DNA of 64,000 bases. It comes from Parabacteroides merdae ATCC 43184 (GTDB lineage Bacteria; Bacteroidota; Bacteroidia; Bacteroidales; Tannerellaceae). The notes below the pieces were generated by a model that was not told the origin of the DNA, did not search any database, and worked only from the letters and a program-made list of their open reading frames with translations. The DNA is taken from assembly GCF_025151215.1 (NCBI RefSeq), contig NZ_CP102286.1:1240001-1304000 (forward strand). The letters run 5' to 3'. Below, piece by piece: positions 16,193-26,448 of the stretch. Both the position numbers and the translations under genes were made by a program. Positions within the stretch are counted from its first letter, which is position 1, and the number at the start of each line of letters is the position of its first letter.

Positions 16193-19009
16193 TTATTCTA
16201 TTATATACCAATTATAACCTTTTGCCGGAATCCTTATTCTCAATAGAATCGTATAATCGCGCGACAAAGTATGGAGAACCCCTTCTTTGCCTTGCTCTTT
16301 TACAACCGCCTCCGTGGTCAATCCTGTATAGTAGAGAGGTAGTTTGACGGTACGCTCCATCGGCTCGTCGGTAGGGTTATAGACCATGACAAAACCTTTC
16401 TCTTTTTTACCGGGAGCGACATGCATGATTCCGTCCCAATCTTTACCGTCAGGACGGCGTAAGTGGATCACTTCGCTGTTTAGAATATAACGATATCGTT
16501 TATACCAGTCGATGATTTCTTTTACCGTCTGTTTTGTCTCCTCGGTATCATAAAGCCGATGTCCCCGGTAACAAGCCTGTACACCGGTTCCATAGTTTTG
16601 CATCATGTGTGCCCGATAGTCGGCAAGATGTTCGCTGAGCGGTTCCAATGTAGCGGCTGCTCCACCGCCATGATACTGGGTGAGAGGCACAAAAGTCCAA
16701 CACATACTCGGAAGCCGTTCCCAAAGACCGTCATACATGACTTGTCTGCCCAGAACCAACTGCCGTTCACGCGGTAAAGACCAGTTGACTTCACGATAAC
16801 CGATTCCGACTTTATTGCCTCCGTTCAGCAGATAGCCATAATCCGGGATATTCATATAGATACCATTTTCACACATCCATTGGTATAGGTTCTCAATTTG
16901 TTTACGTTGTTTCCATTGGGAATCTTTCAGCCCTTCGTGGTGAGCGTGAACGGTTGAAGCACAAACATTCCCCGGATAGGAACCGTCGTTTTCAAACACG
17001 GTCATACCTGTCTTTTCGAAAAACTGTTTGATCTTTCGGAAATAGTCATAGCCCCAATCACTGCAAAGACAGGGAGAACTGCCGAAAATCATTCCGCCTC
17101 TCTTACCTGTTTCGGGATTTATCACATCCACATCATCGCTGATCCAACGACTCGATAGCAGCGAATATCCCCCCAACTCGATACCGCGGGAGTCGGCATA
17201 GTCGCGCAATTCCTTAAACTTGGCATAGTTGGCCGGTGATTCGTCTTCCATGTTAAGGCCAGAGCCAAAGCTAATGATCAGCATTTCGTAGCCGGTATCA
17301 GCACATTGATCTATTGCCTGCTTTACGATCTTAGGATCACTGGATGTACAATGCATGAAGATCGGGTTTTCGGTTGTCCAGGGAGCAATCGTCCGGTACA
17401 TCCGTTTGACAAATAGCCCTTTTCGGTCTCTGTCTTCGCTATCGAAAGGCATCAGCCAAGTATGGAAACTGGAAAAAGAACCGCCATTGCAGATTCGCTC
17501 GTCCGGTCCCATTGGCAGTTTGACCTCTAACAGGCAAGGAGTCAGCAGTGGATAATTACACTGCGAAGTGTAGCGCGGATCGGGATTCCAGTGCTCGGTC
17601 TTGTCGGCAATCTTTTCGATGAAACCCAGAAAACCCCAATCGCTTTCGACATGGATATTGGGTTTGCGGAACATTTCCGGACTCTTGGCTTCCACCGGAG
17701 ACTCTGGCTCGGCCATAGCTAACTGTTCTAGGACGAAAGAATCGAGATTGATATCCGCACCTGTCCGGTTTTCAATCTCAAACCATTTGGAAATACAAGG
17801 CAGACCGTCATAAAGGGCGTAATGTAGTTTGACTTTTACGCCTTTCAGTTCGTCCGGCCCTTCTAATAGAAAGGTCAGCTGTTTGCCGGACGGGTTCCGT
17901 TTTTTTTCCAATGCCCATCGTCTACTTTTCCAGTTAATACGCGGGGTGATTTCTGAAATCCGAAAATCGATGACACGGAACGAATTGGCAAAAGGCTCCA
18001 TCCGGTCGAGCCATTTGTACTGGGTGTAACCAAATTCGGGTTGACCGTCCAAGCCACCCAGCGAATAGTTTTTGCCATCAAGCGTCAAAATCCCTTCATT
18101 GCTCACGGCACGCAGCATATTCTCTCCGGTCATCAGATTTTGGATATCGACTGTCGCCAGGTTTGGAAAAATGCGGAATACGCGACTGACTAGTCCATTG
18201 CTCAATACGATATCTTTTCCTTGGTTTGCCTGATAAACCTTTGCTTTGGCTTCCTGGTTACAGATCAGCCAATCGTAACTAGGTGACGGCAAGGGCAGGC
18301 AGACTGTTTCGAGTTGTCCGATTTTCTGTTGCAGGGATCGTTCCACTTCTTTAGACATGGAGGCAATCTCTCCTTGGTATTCGGGAGCGACTAGAGACGG
18401 TCGAATTTCGAAATAGGTAATGACGGCCTCCAACCAATCAGCATGATCACCGCTAAGTCCATCATTTGCACTTTCCGCTTCCAGTTCCAAGATCTTGATT
18501 CCTTCGACGGGAAGAGAGATTGCTCTGGCAGTCTCGCCTCCACGCATGATCCCGCTGTTATACAGTTCTTTCCCGTCTCCGGTGATTTTGAAGACTACAC
18601 TTCCCTTTTCCACTTCCCCGTTTCCTTTTCCCGTACCGACATATTGTTTGCGGCCGTTTGTCTGGTCGTAAAAGAGCATCGTCCCGTCGGTCAAAGGAAT
18701 CTTGGCAAGATGGCTGTCCTTGTAATTAACCGACTGGTCGTTGATACCGATCTTGCATGTGAAAAGGGATGATTTTCCCTGAAGTGAAATCTTTATTTTG
18801 CTGTTTGCCTGTACACCGATACCATCCGTAAAAAACGTACCAGCTACCCGTAAAGGTTCACCTGTGACTGCTTTGCCGGATGCCGGAGTCCCGTATGGCT
18901 GATAGATGGAGGAGAGGTTCATCTCCGATAGTTTTATCTTGCTTGTCTGTGCCGTCAGACAGGGAGTCACACAGCAGAAACAAGCAAGAAGGATTTGTCT
19001 TATTGTCAT
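16193..19009 (-). CDS. Secreted GH36-like glycosidase with N-terminal NPCBM domain
   Basis: This 938-residue protein has a signal peptide (1-20) and an NPCBM-like carbohydrate-binding domain (about residues 30-200: VAGTFFTDGIGVQANSKI, SVVFKITGDGKELYNSGI). The catalytic part resembles alpha-galactosidase-like GH36/clan GH-D enzymes. It has a beta-sandwich (NGLVSRVFRIFPNLATVDIQ) and then a barrel with GMTVFENDGSYPGN, whose Asp fits a nucleophile, and FVPLTQYHGGGAAATLEPLS. The end, RIPAKGYNWYIIE, is identical to that of the paralogue at 21307-23583. The paralogue lacks the NPCBM domain. It probably acts on terminal alpha-galactose or a similar sugar on host or plant glycans; the exact family number cannot be settled by eye. 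Confidence 0.65.
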   Translation of the reverse strand: MTIRQILLACFCCVTPCLTAQTSKIKLSEMNLSSIYQPYGTPASGKAVTGEPLRVAGTFFTDGIGVQANSKIKISLQGKSSLFTCKIGINDQSVNYKDSHLAKIPLTDGTMLFYDQTNGRKQYVGTGKGNGEVEKGSVVFKITGDGKELYNSGIMRGGETARAISLPVEGIKILELEAESANDGLSGDHADWLEAVITYFEIRPSLVAPEYQGEIASMSKEVERSLQQKIGQLETVCLPLPSPSYDWLICNQEAKAKVYQANQGKDIVLSNGLVSRVFRIFPNLATVDIQNLMTGENMLRAVSNEGILTLDGKNYSLGGLDGQPEFGYTQYKWLDRMEPFANSFRVIDFRISEITPRINWKSRRWALEKKRNPSGKQLTFLLEGPDELKGVKVKLHYALYDGLPCISKWFEIENRTGADINLDSFVLEQLAMAEPESPVEAKSPEMFRKPNIHVESDWGFLGFIEKIADKTEHWNPDPRYTSQCNYPLLTPCLLEVKLPMGPDERICNGGSFSSFHTWLMPFDSEDRDRKGLFVKRMYRTIAPWTTENPIFMHCTSSDPKIVKQAIDQCADTGYEMLIISFGSGLNMEDESPANYAKFKELRDYADSRGIELGGYSLLSSRWISDDVDVINPETGKRGGMIFGSSPCLCSDWGYDYFRKIKQFFEKTGMTVFENDGSYPGNVCASTVHAHHEGLKDSQWKQRKQIENLYQWMCENGIYMNIPDYGYLLNGGNKVGIGYREVNWSLPRERQLVLGRQVMYDGLWERLPSMCWTFVPLTQYHGGGAAATLEPLSEHLADYRAHMMQNYGTGVQACYRGHRLYDTEETKQTVKEIIDWYKRYRYILNSEVIHLRRPDGKDWDGIMHVAPGKKEKGFVMVYNPTDEPMERTVKLPLYYTGLTTEAVVKEQGKEGVLHTLSRDYTILLRIRIPAKGYNWYIIE

Positions 19010-19029
19010 AATATAATCTTTTTGAGGAG

Positions 19030-21288
19030 TTATTCACCCAAATTCTCAAAGATGTTACCTTCATGAATCTCATCTGCCTCGATTTCATCCTTATAATACT
19101 CGGTAGCAAGACGAGCATACTTTTTATACAGGCGGGTAGCGGTTTCCACCTCGTCTCCTTGTGTGATAGGGGTACGGACTTTATCCGGAGTGGAAACAAA
19201 TTGAAGTTCCCAGTCTCCTAAAGTGCTGTAGAAATCATTGGCACGGAAAGACTCACGGCCGTGCGTTTGCGGTAAATCTTTTTCGCTGTAATTTGTCCCG
19301 GCATCGAGATGATCCTGAAGCATAGCGTAGAACTTTTCCCAGCGTTTCAGATAATATCCGTCTATCAATCCCGTCCATTCCCGCCATGAGTAGTCGAAGA
19401 TAAGCGGATCGCCATCGGCCCCCCACACTGTTACAAGCGCGGTTGCGTCTTTTTCAAATAGATCTTTTTCTTCGCTATTATCCCCCCAGCTACGAGCCTG
19501 CGTCAACCATTTGTCAAAGTTGAATTCCGGACGCGTACGCAACAGTTCATCGGCATCGCGCAACATTTCGAGAAAACGGTTGCTATGCAGGGCGAATGCT
19601 TCCTTGTCTTTTTTACGGAACGCCTCTGCCGCCTGTTTATGGATAGCCTGTCCGAGGTTGGACATCAGCTGGCGCTGAATATCGACAATATCAAAACGAT
19701 AAGGATCGGAACCTTTCAGTCTGCCGGCATCTTTCAGCAATAAGCCTTCGGCCTGGACTACCGACAGAGGAGAGTAGGGTATCCCCAGGCCGGCGTTCGG
19801 GCCGGATTTTTTTACGTTCACAGCTGGACGGGCGGCGATGATGGAACTGCGTTCTGTCCCGTTTGTTCCGGGGCGATAGGGCCCTTCTAACAGATGCAAC
19901 CAAGCCTGATGCGCGTTTTCGGACGGTTTTCCGTAGCGACGGTCTGCGTAACGGCAGAGCCATTCTTCGATATTGACTTCATCTTTATGGAGAGGCATTT
20001 CAAAAGCCAGATCATAATATACCGGATTTTGCTCGATAGACTCCATAAAGAGACCGGAACCACAAACATTCGGATTCTTTTTCACCGCATTTACATATTG
20101 GTTGGAAGCAAGCAGACGCAAATCTCCGTGCAGGTTGATACGTCCCCCGAAGTTATGCAGATTTCCGGCAACAAGCGGATACCCCCAGCAAGCATTTTCC
20201 TGCTGGCTTTTGGCCCCGTTCAAGTCCAGGATCAGCAGATTCTCTTTCGGAACAGCTTTCACGATCGATTCGCGAAGACTCCATGCTTGCATGGCCCAAA
20301 TCGAATTCGGATCAAAATCGTTGAAAAGTTTATGGATAGCGTTACCAACGGCACGCAGATATTCCGGTGTATCGACAGGCGGCTGGCTTTCGTGAAACGG
20401 ATCGGCCGCATAAACACCGTGCGCTCCGTAGAGTTTCTTTTCTTCTTCCAGGAAGTCACGTCCGATCACTGTGAATAAAGAATCAGTCGGGTCCAACTGT
20501 GCAGCCCCGGTAAAACCGCACCAGGAAGGCTGCAACTGTATCTTGGCATCCGGGTATTTTTCTTTCAGTTCACGCGGAACATAGCCGGAGAATCCTTGTT
20601 GAATGGGTTGCATCCCCAATTCCAACTCCCGGTCGATAATCTGTTTTCCCAAAACGATATGCTTGTCAATCCAAGATTTGGGGAGTGGCCCTCCATAGCT
20701 TTGCAAGTTCTGCATCCATTGCCATGCGAAATGTCCCGGACCGGCCAGAAACTGGCGAGCCTCTTCATCTGTAAACTTATGTTTGAGTAGGGTATTGTAC
20801 CAAACAGCTTCCAGCCCGACAACAGACAAAGGCATATTAATCGAGTTCATTGCCATAAAGTCAAGCTCTCGCTGCCAGCGTTCCCAATCCCACCAGGCAG
20901 CCGAGTAACTGACCGTACAATAATTCATATAGACACGGTATTTGCCGTTGATCGTGTTTTTAACGGGGGCGGGCATGGGCAATTGCTTCGGCAGGTCCAG
21001 TTGATTGCCGAACCAGGAAACATGTGCATTACAAGTGTATTTCAAATATTGGTTGAACGCCGTCGCCAGTGAGATCGTGTTATTTCCACGCAGTACGACT
21101 TTGCCGTTGTCGGACGTGATCTCGTATGCATCCATTCCGTCGATTGGTTCCATTAATTCCAGTTTGAATTGTTCCCCGTATCCGGGAGTCACACGTTCGA
21201 TCAAGTCGTAGGCCGCCTGTATCCGCGGGTCATTTTTACATCCTGTACACACCAGGATGAAGGTAAGCAGTAGTAATTTAAGTTTCAT
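19030..21288 (-). CDS. Alpha-N-acetylglucosaminidase (GH89)
   Basis: The 752-residue lipoprotein (signal ending in a CTGCK lipobox near residue 16) matches human NAGLU and bacterial GH89 enzymes, which cut alpha-linked GlcNAc from heparan sulfate or from alpha-1,4-GlcNAc-capped mucin. Family signatures are YMNYCTVSYSAAWWDWERWQ, MNSINMPLSVVGLEAVWYNT, the acid/base region YAADPFHESQPP and the nucleophile region GLFMESIEQNPVYYDLAFEM. Domain order is the N-terminal fold, barrel and C-terminal helical domain, all present. It sits between the two GH36-like paralogues with gaps of about 20 bases, so the four genes are likely one operon. This is the best-defined enzyme of the locus. Confidence 0.93.
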   Translation of the reverse strand: MKLKLLLLTFILVCTGCKNDPRIQAAYDLIERVTPGYGEQFKLELMEPIDGMDAYEITSDNGKVVLRGNNTISLATAFNQYLKYTCNAHVSWFGNQLDLPKQLPMPAPVKNTINGKYRVYMNYCTVSYSAAWWDWERWQRELDFMAMNSINMPLSVVGLEAVWYNTLLKHKFTDEEARQFLAGPGHFAWQWMQNLQSYGGPLPKSWIDKHIVLGKQIIDRELELGMQPIQQGFSGYVPRELKEKYPDAKIQLQPSWCGFTGAAQLDPTDSLFTVIGRDFLEEEKKLYGAHGVYAADPFHESQPPVDTPEYLRAVGNAIHKLFNDFDPNSIWAMQAWSLRESIVKAVPKENLLILDLNGAKSQQENACWGYPLVAGNLHNFGGRINLHGDLRLLASNQYVNAVKKNPNVCGSGLFMESIEQNPVYYDLAFEMPLHKDEVNIEEWLCRYADRRYGKPSENAHQAWLHLLEGPYRPGTNGTERSSIIAARPAVNVKKSGPNAGLGIPYSPLSVVQAEGLLLKDAGRLKGSDPYRFDIVDIQRQLMSNLGQAIHKQAAEAFRKKDKEAFALHSNRFLEMLRDADELLRTRPEFNFDKWLTQARSWGDNSEEKDLFEKDATALVTVWGADGDPLIFDYSWREWTGLIDGYYLKRWEKFYAMLQDHLDAGTNYSEKDLPQTHGRESFRANDFYSTLGDWELQFVSTPDKVRTPITQGDEVETATRLYKKYARLATEYYKDEIEADEIHEGNIFENLGE

Positions 21289-21306
21289 TCTGTTTGTTGA
21301 ATTATG

Positions 21307-23583
21307 TTATTCGATGATGTACCAATTATAGCCTTTTGCCGGAATCCGTATCTTCAGTGAGATGGAATAATCGCGGGCGAGCGAGTACTCCTTCCCATTT
21401 TTGTCCTGTTCTTTTACGATTGCCTTATTTGTCAGTCCCGTATAATATAAAGGAACTTCGATTTCTCTCTCTATCGCGATATCCAACGGATTATAAACGG
21501 AAATGAAGGCTTTCCGCTTCGATTGCGGGTTGACATGCATGATGCCATCCCAATCCTGTCCGTCCGGACGTCTCAAATGGATAATGTCCGAATCCAATAT
21601 TTGGCGGTACTGCTTGTAGAAAGCAACCCATTGGGTCACCAGTTTCCGGGTTTGTTCCGTGTCATAGAGGCGGGGACCACGATAGCAAGCTTGCACACCG
21701 GCACCGAACAGGTTACGCAGCCTTGTCTCATAATGAGACAAGTGTTCGTTCAACGGTTCAATAGTGGCAGCCGCTCCACCACCGTGATATTGGGTGAGGG
21801 GAACGAACATAAAGCCCATGCTGGGCGTTTTCTGCCAGGTACCATCGTAGATATTCTGCCGTTCGATAATTTCTTGGTAGGACCTTGGCAGGGACCAGTT
21901 GGTTTCAACATACCCCATCGGAGTTTTGTTGGAACCCATCAGAAAATACCAATCCGGGACATTCAGATAGATACCTTTTGCCCGGCACCACTGATAGAAC
22001 GAGCTGATCCTATTCCACTGTTTCCACTGCGAATCCAGATATCCTTTGTGCCCACTGTGGACAGTAGAGGAACAGGGATCACCGGGATAGGAACCGTCGT
22101 TCTCGAATACGTTCATACCGGTCGTATGGAAGAAGTTCTTCAGACGCTTGAAATAATCACTACCCCAATCTGAAGCGATACAAGGAGAAAGCCCGAAACG
22201 ACTGCCTTCTTCGCGTGTCTTTGCCGGATAGCCCGTATGATGGCTAATCGCCGCATCTTTCGGTTTGGCACCACGGCTTGCTAATAGCGAATAGCCACCG
22301 ATGGCAATGCCTTTGTCAGCAGCATAGCTATTCAAAGCTTTCATGCGTTGGAGATAAGATACCGAATCGTTTTCGATCTGGAAACCGCTACCGAAGGTCA
22401 TGATTACCATTTCGAAGCCGACAGCCGCACATTGGTCGATTGCCTGTTTGACAGCCTGGTCACTTGATTCCCTTACGTGCATAAAGATCGGATTCTCCTG
22501 TGTCCAGGGAGCCATCATGCGCCAGAATCGACACTCGGCAAGTCCTCGTCTTTCCTGGTCTGTCGCATCGCGGAGCATTTCGAAGGCACGGCAGGAGGTG
22601 AAACTTTCTCCCGGTGCAATCTCTTCAGCCGGTCCTAACAGAGGTGTTACTTCCAACCGTGCCGGCTTATATTGGCCGTAATAGCGGATACCGGTAAACT
22701 CGTATTCCGGATGATCGAATACCCAACGGACGGCGGGATTGTCTTTCATCGCTTCCATATCTCCACCCATCGCATAATCCGTAACGACGAACAGTTGGGT
22801 GAAACGGTCGATATAGTCACGCGGAGCATCTGTCTGTACTGGTCTTTTGCGATAATCTTCCGTATAGTATCCCGTTTTTTGTGCCATCATGCGCACCTCA
22901 TGGGGCTCACCATAGTGGACTTTCGGGGCAGTCTCAACCAACGCAAGAACTTCTGATTTGAATGAATCCAGTGTAACAGCCTTTTGTCCGTTGTTTTCGA
23001 TCTCGATCCATTTAGACAGGATCGGAGCTCCATCATATAGTTCATAGACGATACGGATGGTTAACCCTTTGCATTCGTCTACAATTTTTCGGGGAGCCCT
23101 ATAAGTGAAGGTGATGCGTTTGCCGGGCACAGGCCACGGATATCGATTGCTAATCCAGGCCTCGTTCGGTTTCCAAGGAAAGCGTTCTTTTGTTTCGCTA
23201 ACCGTATAACCAGCCAAGACAAATGCCGAATCGCACAGCTGCATGCCGGACAGGAAATCTTTTGTCAGGAAATTATGGACAGGCTGCCCTTCCAAACCTC
23301 CGACTGGATACTCTTTTCCATTGATGACAAGCACGGCTTCCGGTCGCACGGCACGCAATTCGTTTTGTCCCGTCATCAGATTATCCAGTGCGATTGTCGC
23401 ACCGTTGGGCGTTAGTGAAAAGGAACGACGAAGAAGACCGTTTGTCAATTCAATTTGTTTCTTATCCGATGAAAGATTGACCTCCGTCTTATACGGGCTT
23501 CCGTCGATCAGCCAATCCTTGTTTTCGGCAAAGAGCGGTTGCTGTAGTAAGATACAGCAAAAAGCAAGAATCGTGTTTTTCAT
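21307..23583 (-). CDS. Secreted GH36-like glycosidase, paralogue without NPCBM
   Basis: The 758-residue protein has a signal peptide (1-19). It is closely similar to the catalytic part of the 938-residue protein at 16193-19009, sharing NGLLRRSFSLTPNGATIALD, GMNVFENDGSYPGD, FVPLTQYHGGGAAA and the terminal RIPAKGYNWYIIE. The lack of the NPCBM domain suggests a difference in substrate delivery. It is the first gene of the four-gene operon. Only 40 bases separate its start from the terminator at 23623-23660, and I see no obvious -7/-33 pair there, so promoter position is unclear. Alpha-galactosidase-like activity is inferred. Confidence 0.65.
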   Translation of the reverse strand: MKNTILAFCCILLQQPLFAENKDWLIDGSPYKTEVNLSSDKKQIELTNGLLRRSFSLTPNGATIALDNLMTGQNELRAVRPEAVLVINGKEYPVGGLEGQPVHNFLTKDFLSGMQLCDSAFVLAGYTVSETKERFPWKPNEAWISNRYPWPVPGKRITFTYRAPRKIVDECKGLTIRIVYELYDGAPILSKWIEIENNGQKAVTLDSFKSEVLALVETAPKVHYGEPHEVRMMAQKTGYYTEDYRKRPVQTDAPRDYIDRFTQLFVVTDYAMGGDMEAMKDNPAVRWVFDHPEYEFTGIRYYGQYKPARLEVTPLLGPAEEIAPGESFTSCRAFEMLRDATDQERRGLAECRFWRMMAPWTQENPIFMHVRESSDQAVKQAIDQCAAVGFEMVIMTFGSGFQIENDSVSYLQRMKALNSYAADKGIAIGGYSLLASRGAKPKDAAISHHTGYPAKTREEGSRFGLSPCIASDWGSDYFKRLKNFFHTTGMNVFENDGSYPGDPCSSTVHSGHKGYLDSQWKQWNRISSFYQWCRAKGIYLNVPDWYFLMGSNKTPMGYVETNWSLPRSYQEIIERQNIYDGTWQKTPSMGFMFVPLTQYHGGGAAATIEPLNEHLSHYETRLRNLFGAGVQACYRGPRLYDTEQTRKLVTQWVAFYKQYRQILDSDIIHLRRPDGQDWDGIMHVNPQSKRKAFISVYNPLDIAIEREIEVPLYYTGLTNKAIVKEQDKNGKEYSLARDYSISLKIRIPAKGYNWYIIE

Positions 23584-23622
23584 GTATAACTATTATTTTT
23601 TACTGATGTCCTATAGACGAAC

Positions 23623-23660
23623 AAAAAAAGCGTTACCCTATGGCGGGTGACGCTTTTTTT
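23623..23660 (-). terminator. Terminator after the first mscS gene
   Basis: A hairpin with aaaaaaagcg-accc and gggt-cgcttttttt arms (23623-23660). Read on the minus strand it ends in a run of T. It separates the MscS gene from the glycosidase operon and is nearly symmetrical, so it may also work in the other direction. Confidence 0.85.
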
Positions 23661-23661
23661 G

Positions 23662-24927
23662 TTATTGCACTATTTTCAGGCTCCTCAAATCACTGCCAGA
23701 GACATTCTGGAATACGCTGAGTCCGAATTCCGGGATTACGGCCAGCACATGGTCGAATACGTCGGATTGAATGCCTTCGTAAGGAACCCAGTCTTTCACG
23801 GAGGAGAAGAAATAAAGTTCGATCGGAATACCGGTTTCTGTCGGTTGCAACTGGCGGACCATGCAAGTCAGTTCCTTACTGACCTCTGGGAGGCTTTTCA
23901 GATAATTGACCAAGTAGGCGCGAAACACACCGATATTCGTTTGCCGACGGCCGTTTACGCGGATGGAATCGTCGATCCGGTGCGCCTCGTTATAGGCGTT
24001 CAGTTCTTTTTCTTTCTCGTCGATATAGTCTGTCAGCAAGGAGATTTTGCGGAATTTGGCCAACATCTCAGGAGTACAGAAACTCACGCTGTTCATATCG
24101 ATATTGATGGAGCGCTTGATCCGCCGTCCGGGAGATTCTGACATCCCACGCCAGTTCTGGAAAGCATCGCTCACTAAGGCATAAGGGGGAATCGTCGTGA
24201 TCGTATTGTCGAAGTTCTTGACTTTGACTGCGTTCAGCGTGACTTCGATAACCGTCCCGTTCGCCCCATATTTCTCCATCGTGATCCAGTCGCCCGGACG
24301 CAGCATATCGTTGGCGGAAAGCTGTATGCCGGCTACGAATCCTAAGAGCGTATCCTTAAACACCAGCATCAGGATAGCGGCGGAAGCGCCTAGTCCGGCG
24401 AACAGCGTCGTTGGTGATTTGCCGATCAGAATGCTGATGATCAGTATAAAACCAATAAAAAAAACGGCTACCTGCAATAGTTGGATGAAACCTTTCAGCG
24501 GCTTGTTCTTGAGTGATTCCTTCCGGTTATATATTTCATGCACGACGTTCAGGGAGGCACTGATGAAACGAAGTGAAACGGCAATGATGTAGATCTTGCA
24601 TATCATTTGCAGGATTCCCAATATCTTGGGCGTCTCATCAACCGGGAAAGCCAGTGGCAACAGCACATACACCAGGATGGCAGGGATCATGTGCATCAGC
24701 TTGTTGATAATCTTGCGCTCAACGATCAAGTCGTCCCATTGGTTGCGGGTTCTCTTCGCAAGCCGTTTGAACATATTCAGAAAAATATAGCGGCAAGCAT
24801 AGTCGATGCCGACCGTTACGGCAATGATCAGCAGCAGGACGATCGTATTGTCCAGTTCATTTGCCGAACTGCTGATAATCCCCCATTCGATCAAATGATT
24901 GTTAATCCATTCTTGTATTGCGTGCAT
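23662..24927 (-). CDS. MscS-family mechanosensitive channel
   Basis: The 421-residue membrane protein opens under membrane tension to release solutes during osmotic downshock. Several transmembrane helices cover about residues 20-200. The pore-lining and beta-domain signature is clear: LFAGLGASAAILMLVFKDTL, GFVAGIQLSANDMLRPGDWI and the following NGTVIEVTLNAVKVKNFDNT. The extra N-terminal helices and the cytoplasmic tail place it with the larger YbdG/MscM-like members. It is followed by its own terminator and preceded at 25167 by a paralogue about as similar in layout, so the pair is a tandem duplication. A possible -7 box TAGTTTTG lies on the minus strand at 24978-24985. Confidence 0.92.
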   Translation of the reverse strand: MHAIQEWINNHLIEWGIISSSANELDNTIVLLLIIAVTVGIDYACRYIFLNMFKRLAKRTRNQWDDLIVERKIINKLMHMIPAILVYVLLPLAFPVDETPKILGILQMICKIYIIAVSLRFISASLNVVHEIYNRKESLKNKPLKGFIQLLQVAVFFIGFILIISILIGKSPTTLFAGLGASAAILMLVFKDTLLGFVAGIQLSANDMLRPGDWITMEKYGANGTVIEVTLNAVKVKNFDNTITTIPPYALVSDAFQNWRGMSESPGRRIKRSINIDMNSVSFCTPEMLAKFRKISLLTDYIDEKEKELNAYNEAHRIDDSIRVNGRRQTNIGVFRAYLVNYLKSLPEVSKELTCMVRQLQPTETGIPIELYFFSSVKDWVPYEGIQSDVFDHVLAVIPEFGLSVFQNVSGSDLRSLKIVQ

Positions 24928-25166
24928 ATCCTTAAATGATTAGTTAAGTATACTTGTGATAACCTTGAATTTGTATACAAAACTAACTAATAAAAATACA
25001 ATATTCCCCATAAAAAGCGATAAAAAGGTCATTTTTTGAGATACAGCCGATTACCAAATAAAAATATTACCCCTGTGGGAAAATCAATTTTCATGCTCAT
25101 GTGTTTCGGTTTGGACCAATGGGTATTTTCACAAATTTGGCAATAAAGTCTGTTTTTTCATTATCC

Positions 25167-26336
25167 TTACTCCGAATATTGGTAAACCTTTAATTCGAAC
25201 TTGGGAATCATTGCGAAGAAATGGTCGAAGATGTCCGACTGGATACGTTCGTATTCCTTCCATATTTTATTGCGGGAGAAGAAATAGATCTGGATAGGTA
25301 CGCCATATTCAGTCGATTGCAACTGGCTGATGATTAAATCAAGATCGGTGTTGACGACCGGAAGGCTTGTCAGGTATTTCTCCACATAGACACGGAACAT
25401 CTGCGAATTGGTAGGTGTCACGCCTTCGTCCGGCTTGTAGTCGGCAAGCAAAGGGATCTCCTTGCGGAACGTGTTGAGCATGTCCGGAGTACAGAACTTG
25501 ATGGTATTGAGGTCGAGAAAAATGGACTTCATCACACGGCGGCCTCCCGATTCGACCATGCCCCGCCAGTTCTGGAACGAAGCGCTTACCAACGTATAAG
25601 GTGGGATGGTGGAAATGGTATTATCGAAATTCTGAATCTTGACTGTGTTCAGTGTAATTTCCTGTACGATACCGTTCGCGTTTGAACCAGGAACCGTGAT
25701 CCAGTCGCCCGGCCGAAGCATATCGTTGGCGGAAAGCTGTATGCCCGCCACGAATCCTAAAATCGTATCCTTGAATACCAACATCAGGATTGCTGCCGAA
25801 GCACCCAATCCGGCAAACAGGCTGGCTGGCGATTTCCCGATCAAGATGGCTATAATGACGATCCCGCCGATAAAGAACAGTAAGACCTGAAGCACCTGCA
25901 TGAATCCTTTAATCGGACGGTTCTTGTTCACCTGCCGCATGTTATACATATCGAGGAACACTAAAATAAAACCATTTATCGCCAATAACAAAGCGAACAC
26001 GATATACACAGCACATATTTTCTGAGACAAAAGCAACAAACCTTTCCCCCGTATAAACGCCAGAGGCAACAAGGCATAGACCAAGATACCCGGTATTGTG
26101 TGGACCAAGTGGTGGACAACTTTACGTTTGAGAAGCAACGAATCCCATTGATAATGTGTATGCTGCGCTAGCTTTTTCATGCTGCCGACAAAGATCGCTT
26201 GGCATAGGTAATCCAACCCGATCGCCAGTATGACTAGCAATGCTGCAATGATCATTTCGTCGAAAGTATTTGCAATTTTAGGGTCTACGCCCCAACCGAT
26301 CAGGATGCCGTTCATCCAACTGCCTAGATTTATCAT
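25167..26336 (-). CDS. MscS-family mechanosensitive channel, tandem paralogue
   Basis: The 389-residue protein repeats the layout of the MscS gene at 23662: N-terminal helices, then LFAGLGASAAILMLVFKDTI, GFVAGIQLSANDMLRPGDWI and the beta domain NGIVQEITLNTVKIQNFDNT, and a cytoplasmic tail. The 239-base gap to the paralogue has no gene and is AT-rich; it contains the likely promoter of the other gene. Two adjacent channels of the same kind would give graded responses to osmotic change, an inference only. It is convergent with nothing and divergent from the M16 protease gene at 26449. Confidence 0.92.
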   Translation of the reverse strand: MINLGSWMNGILIGWGVDPKIANTFDEMIIAALLVILAIGLDYLCQAIFVGSMKKLAQHTHYQWDSLLLKRKVVHHLVHTIPGILVYALLPLAFIRGKGLLLLSQKICAVYIVFALLLAINGFILVFLDMYNMRQVNKNRPIKGFMQVLQVLLFFIGGIVIIAILIGKSPASLFAGLGASAAILMLVFKDTILGFVAGIQLSANDMLRPGDWITVPGSNANGIVQEITLNTVKIQNFDNTISTIPPYTLVSASFQNWRGMVESGGRRVMKSIFLDLNTIKFCTPDMLNTFRKEIPLLADYKPDEGVTPTNSQMFRVYVEKYLTSLPVVNTDLDLIISQLQSTEYGVPIQIYFFSRNKIWKEYERIQSDIFDHFFAMIPKFELKVYQYSE

Positions 26337-26448
26337 ATCGTATTTGCTTTTTATTGAATAACAATTAAATATTCGTTTGGTTTATCGCACGAATCGTAAA
26401 TATCTGATTAATTCATTATCTTTGCCTGTAATATTACAATTCTGTGGC

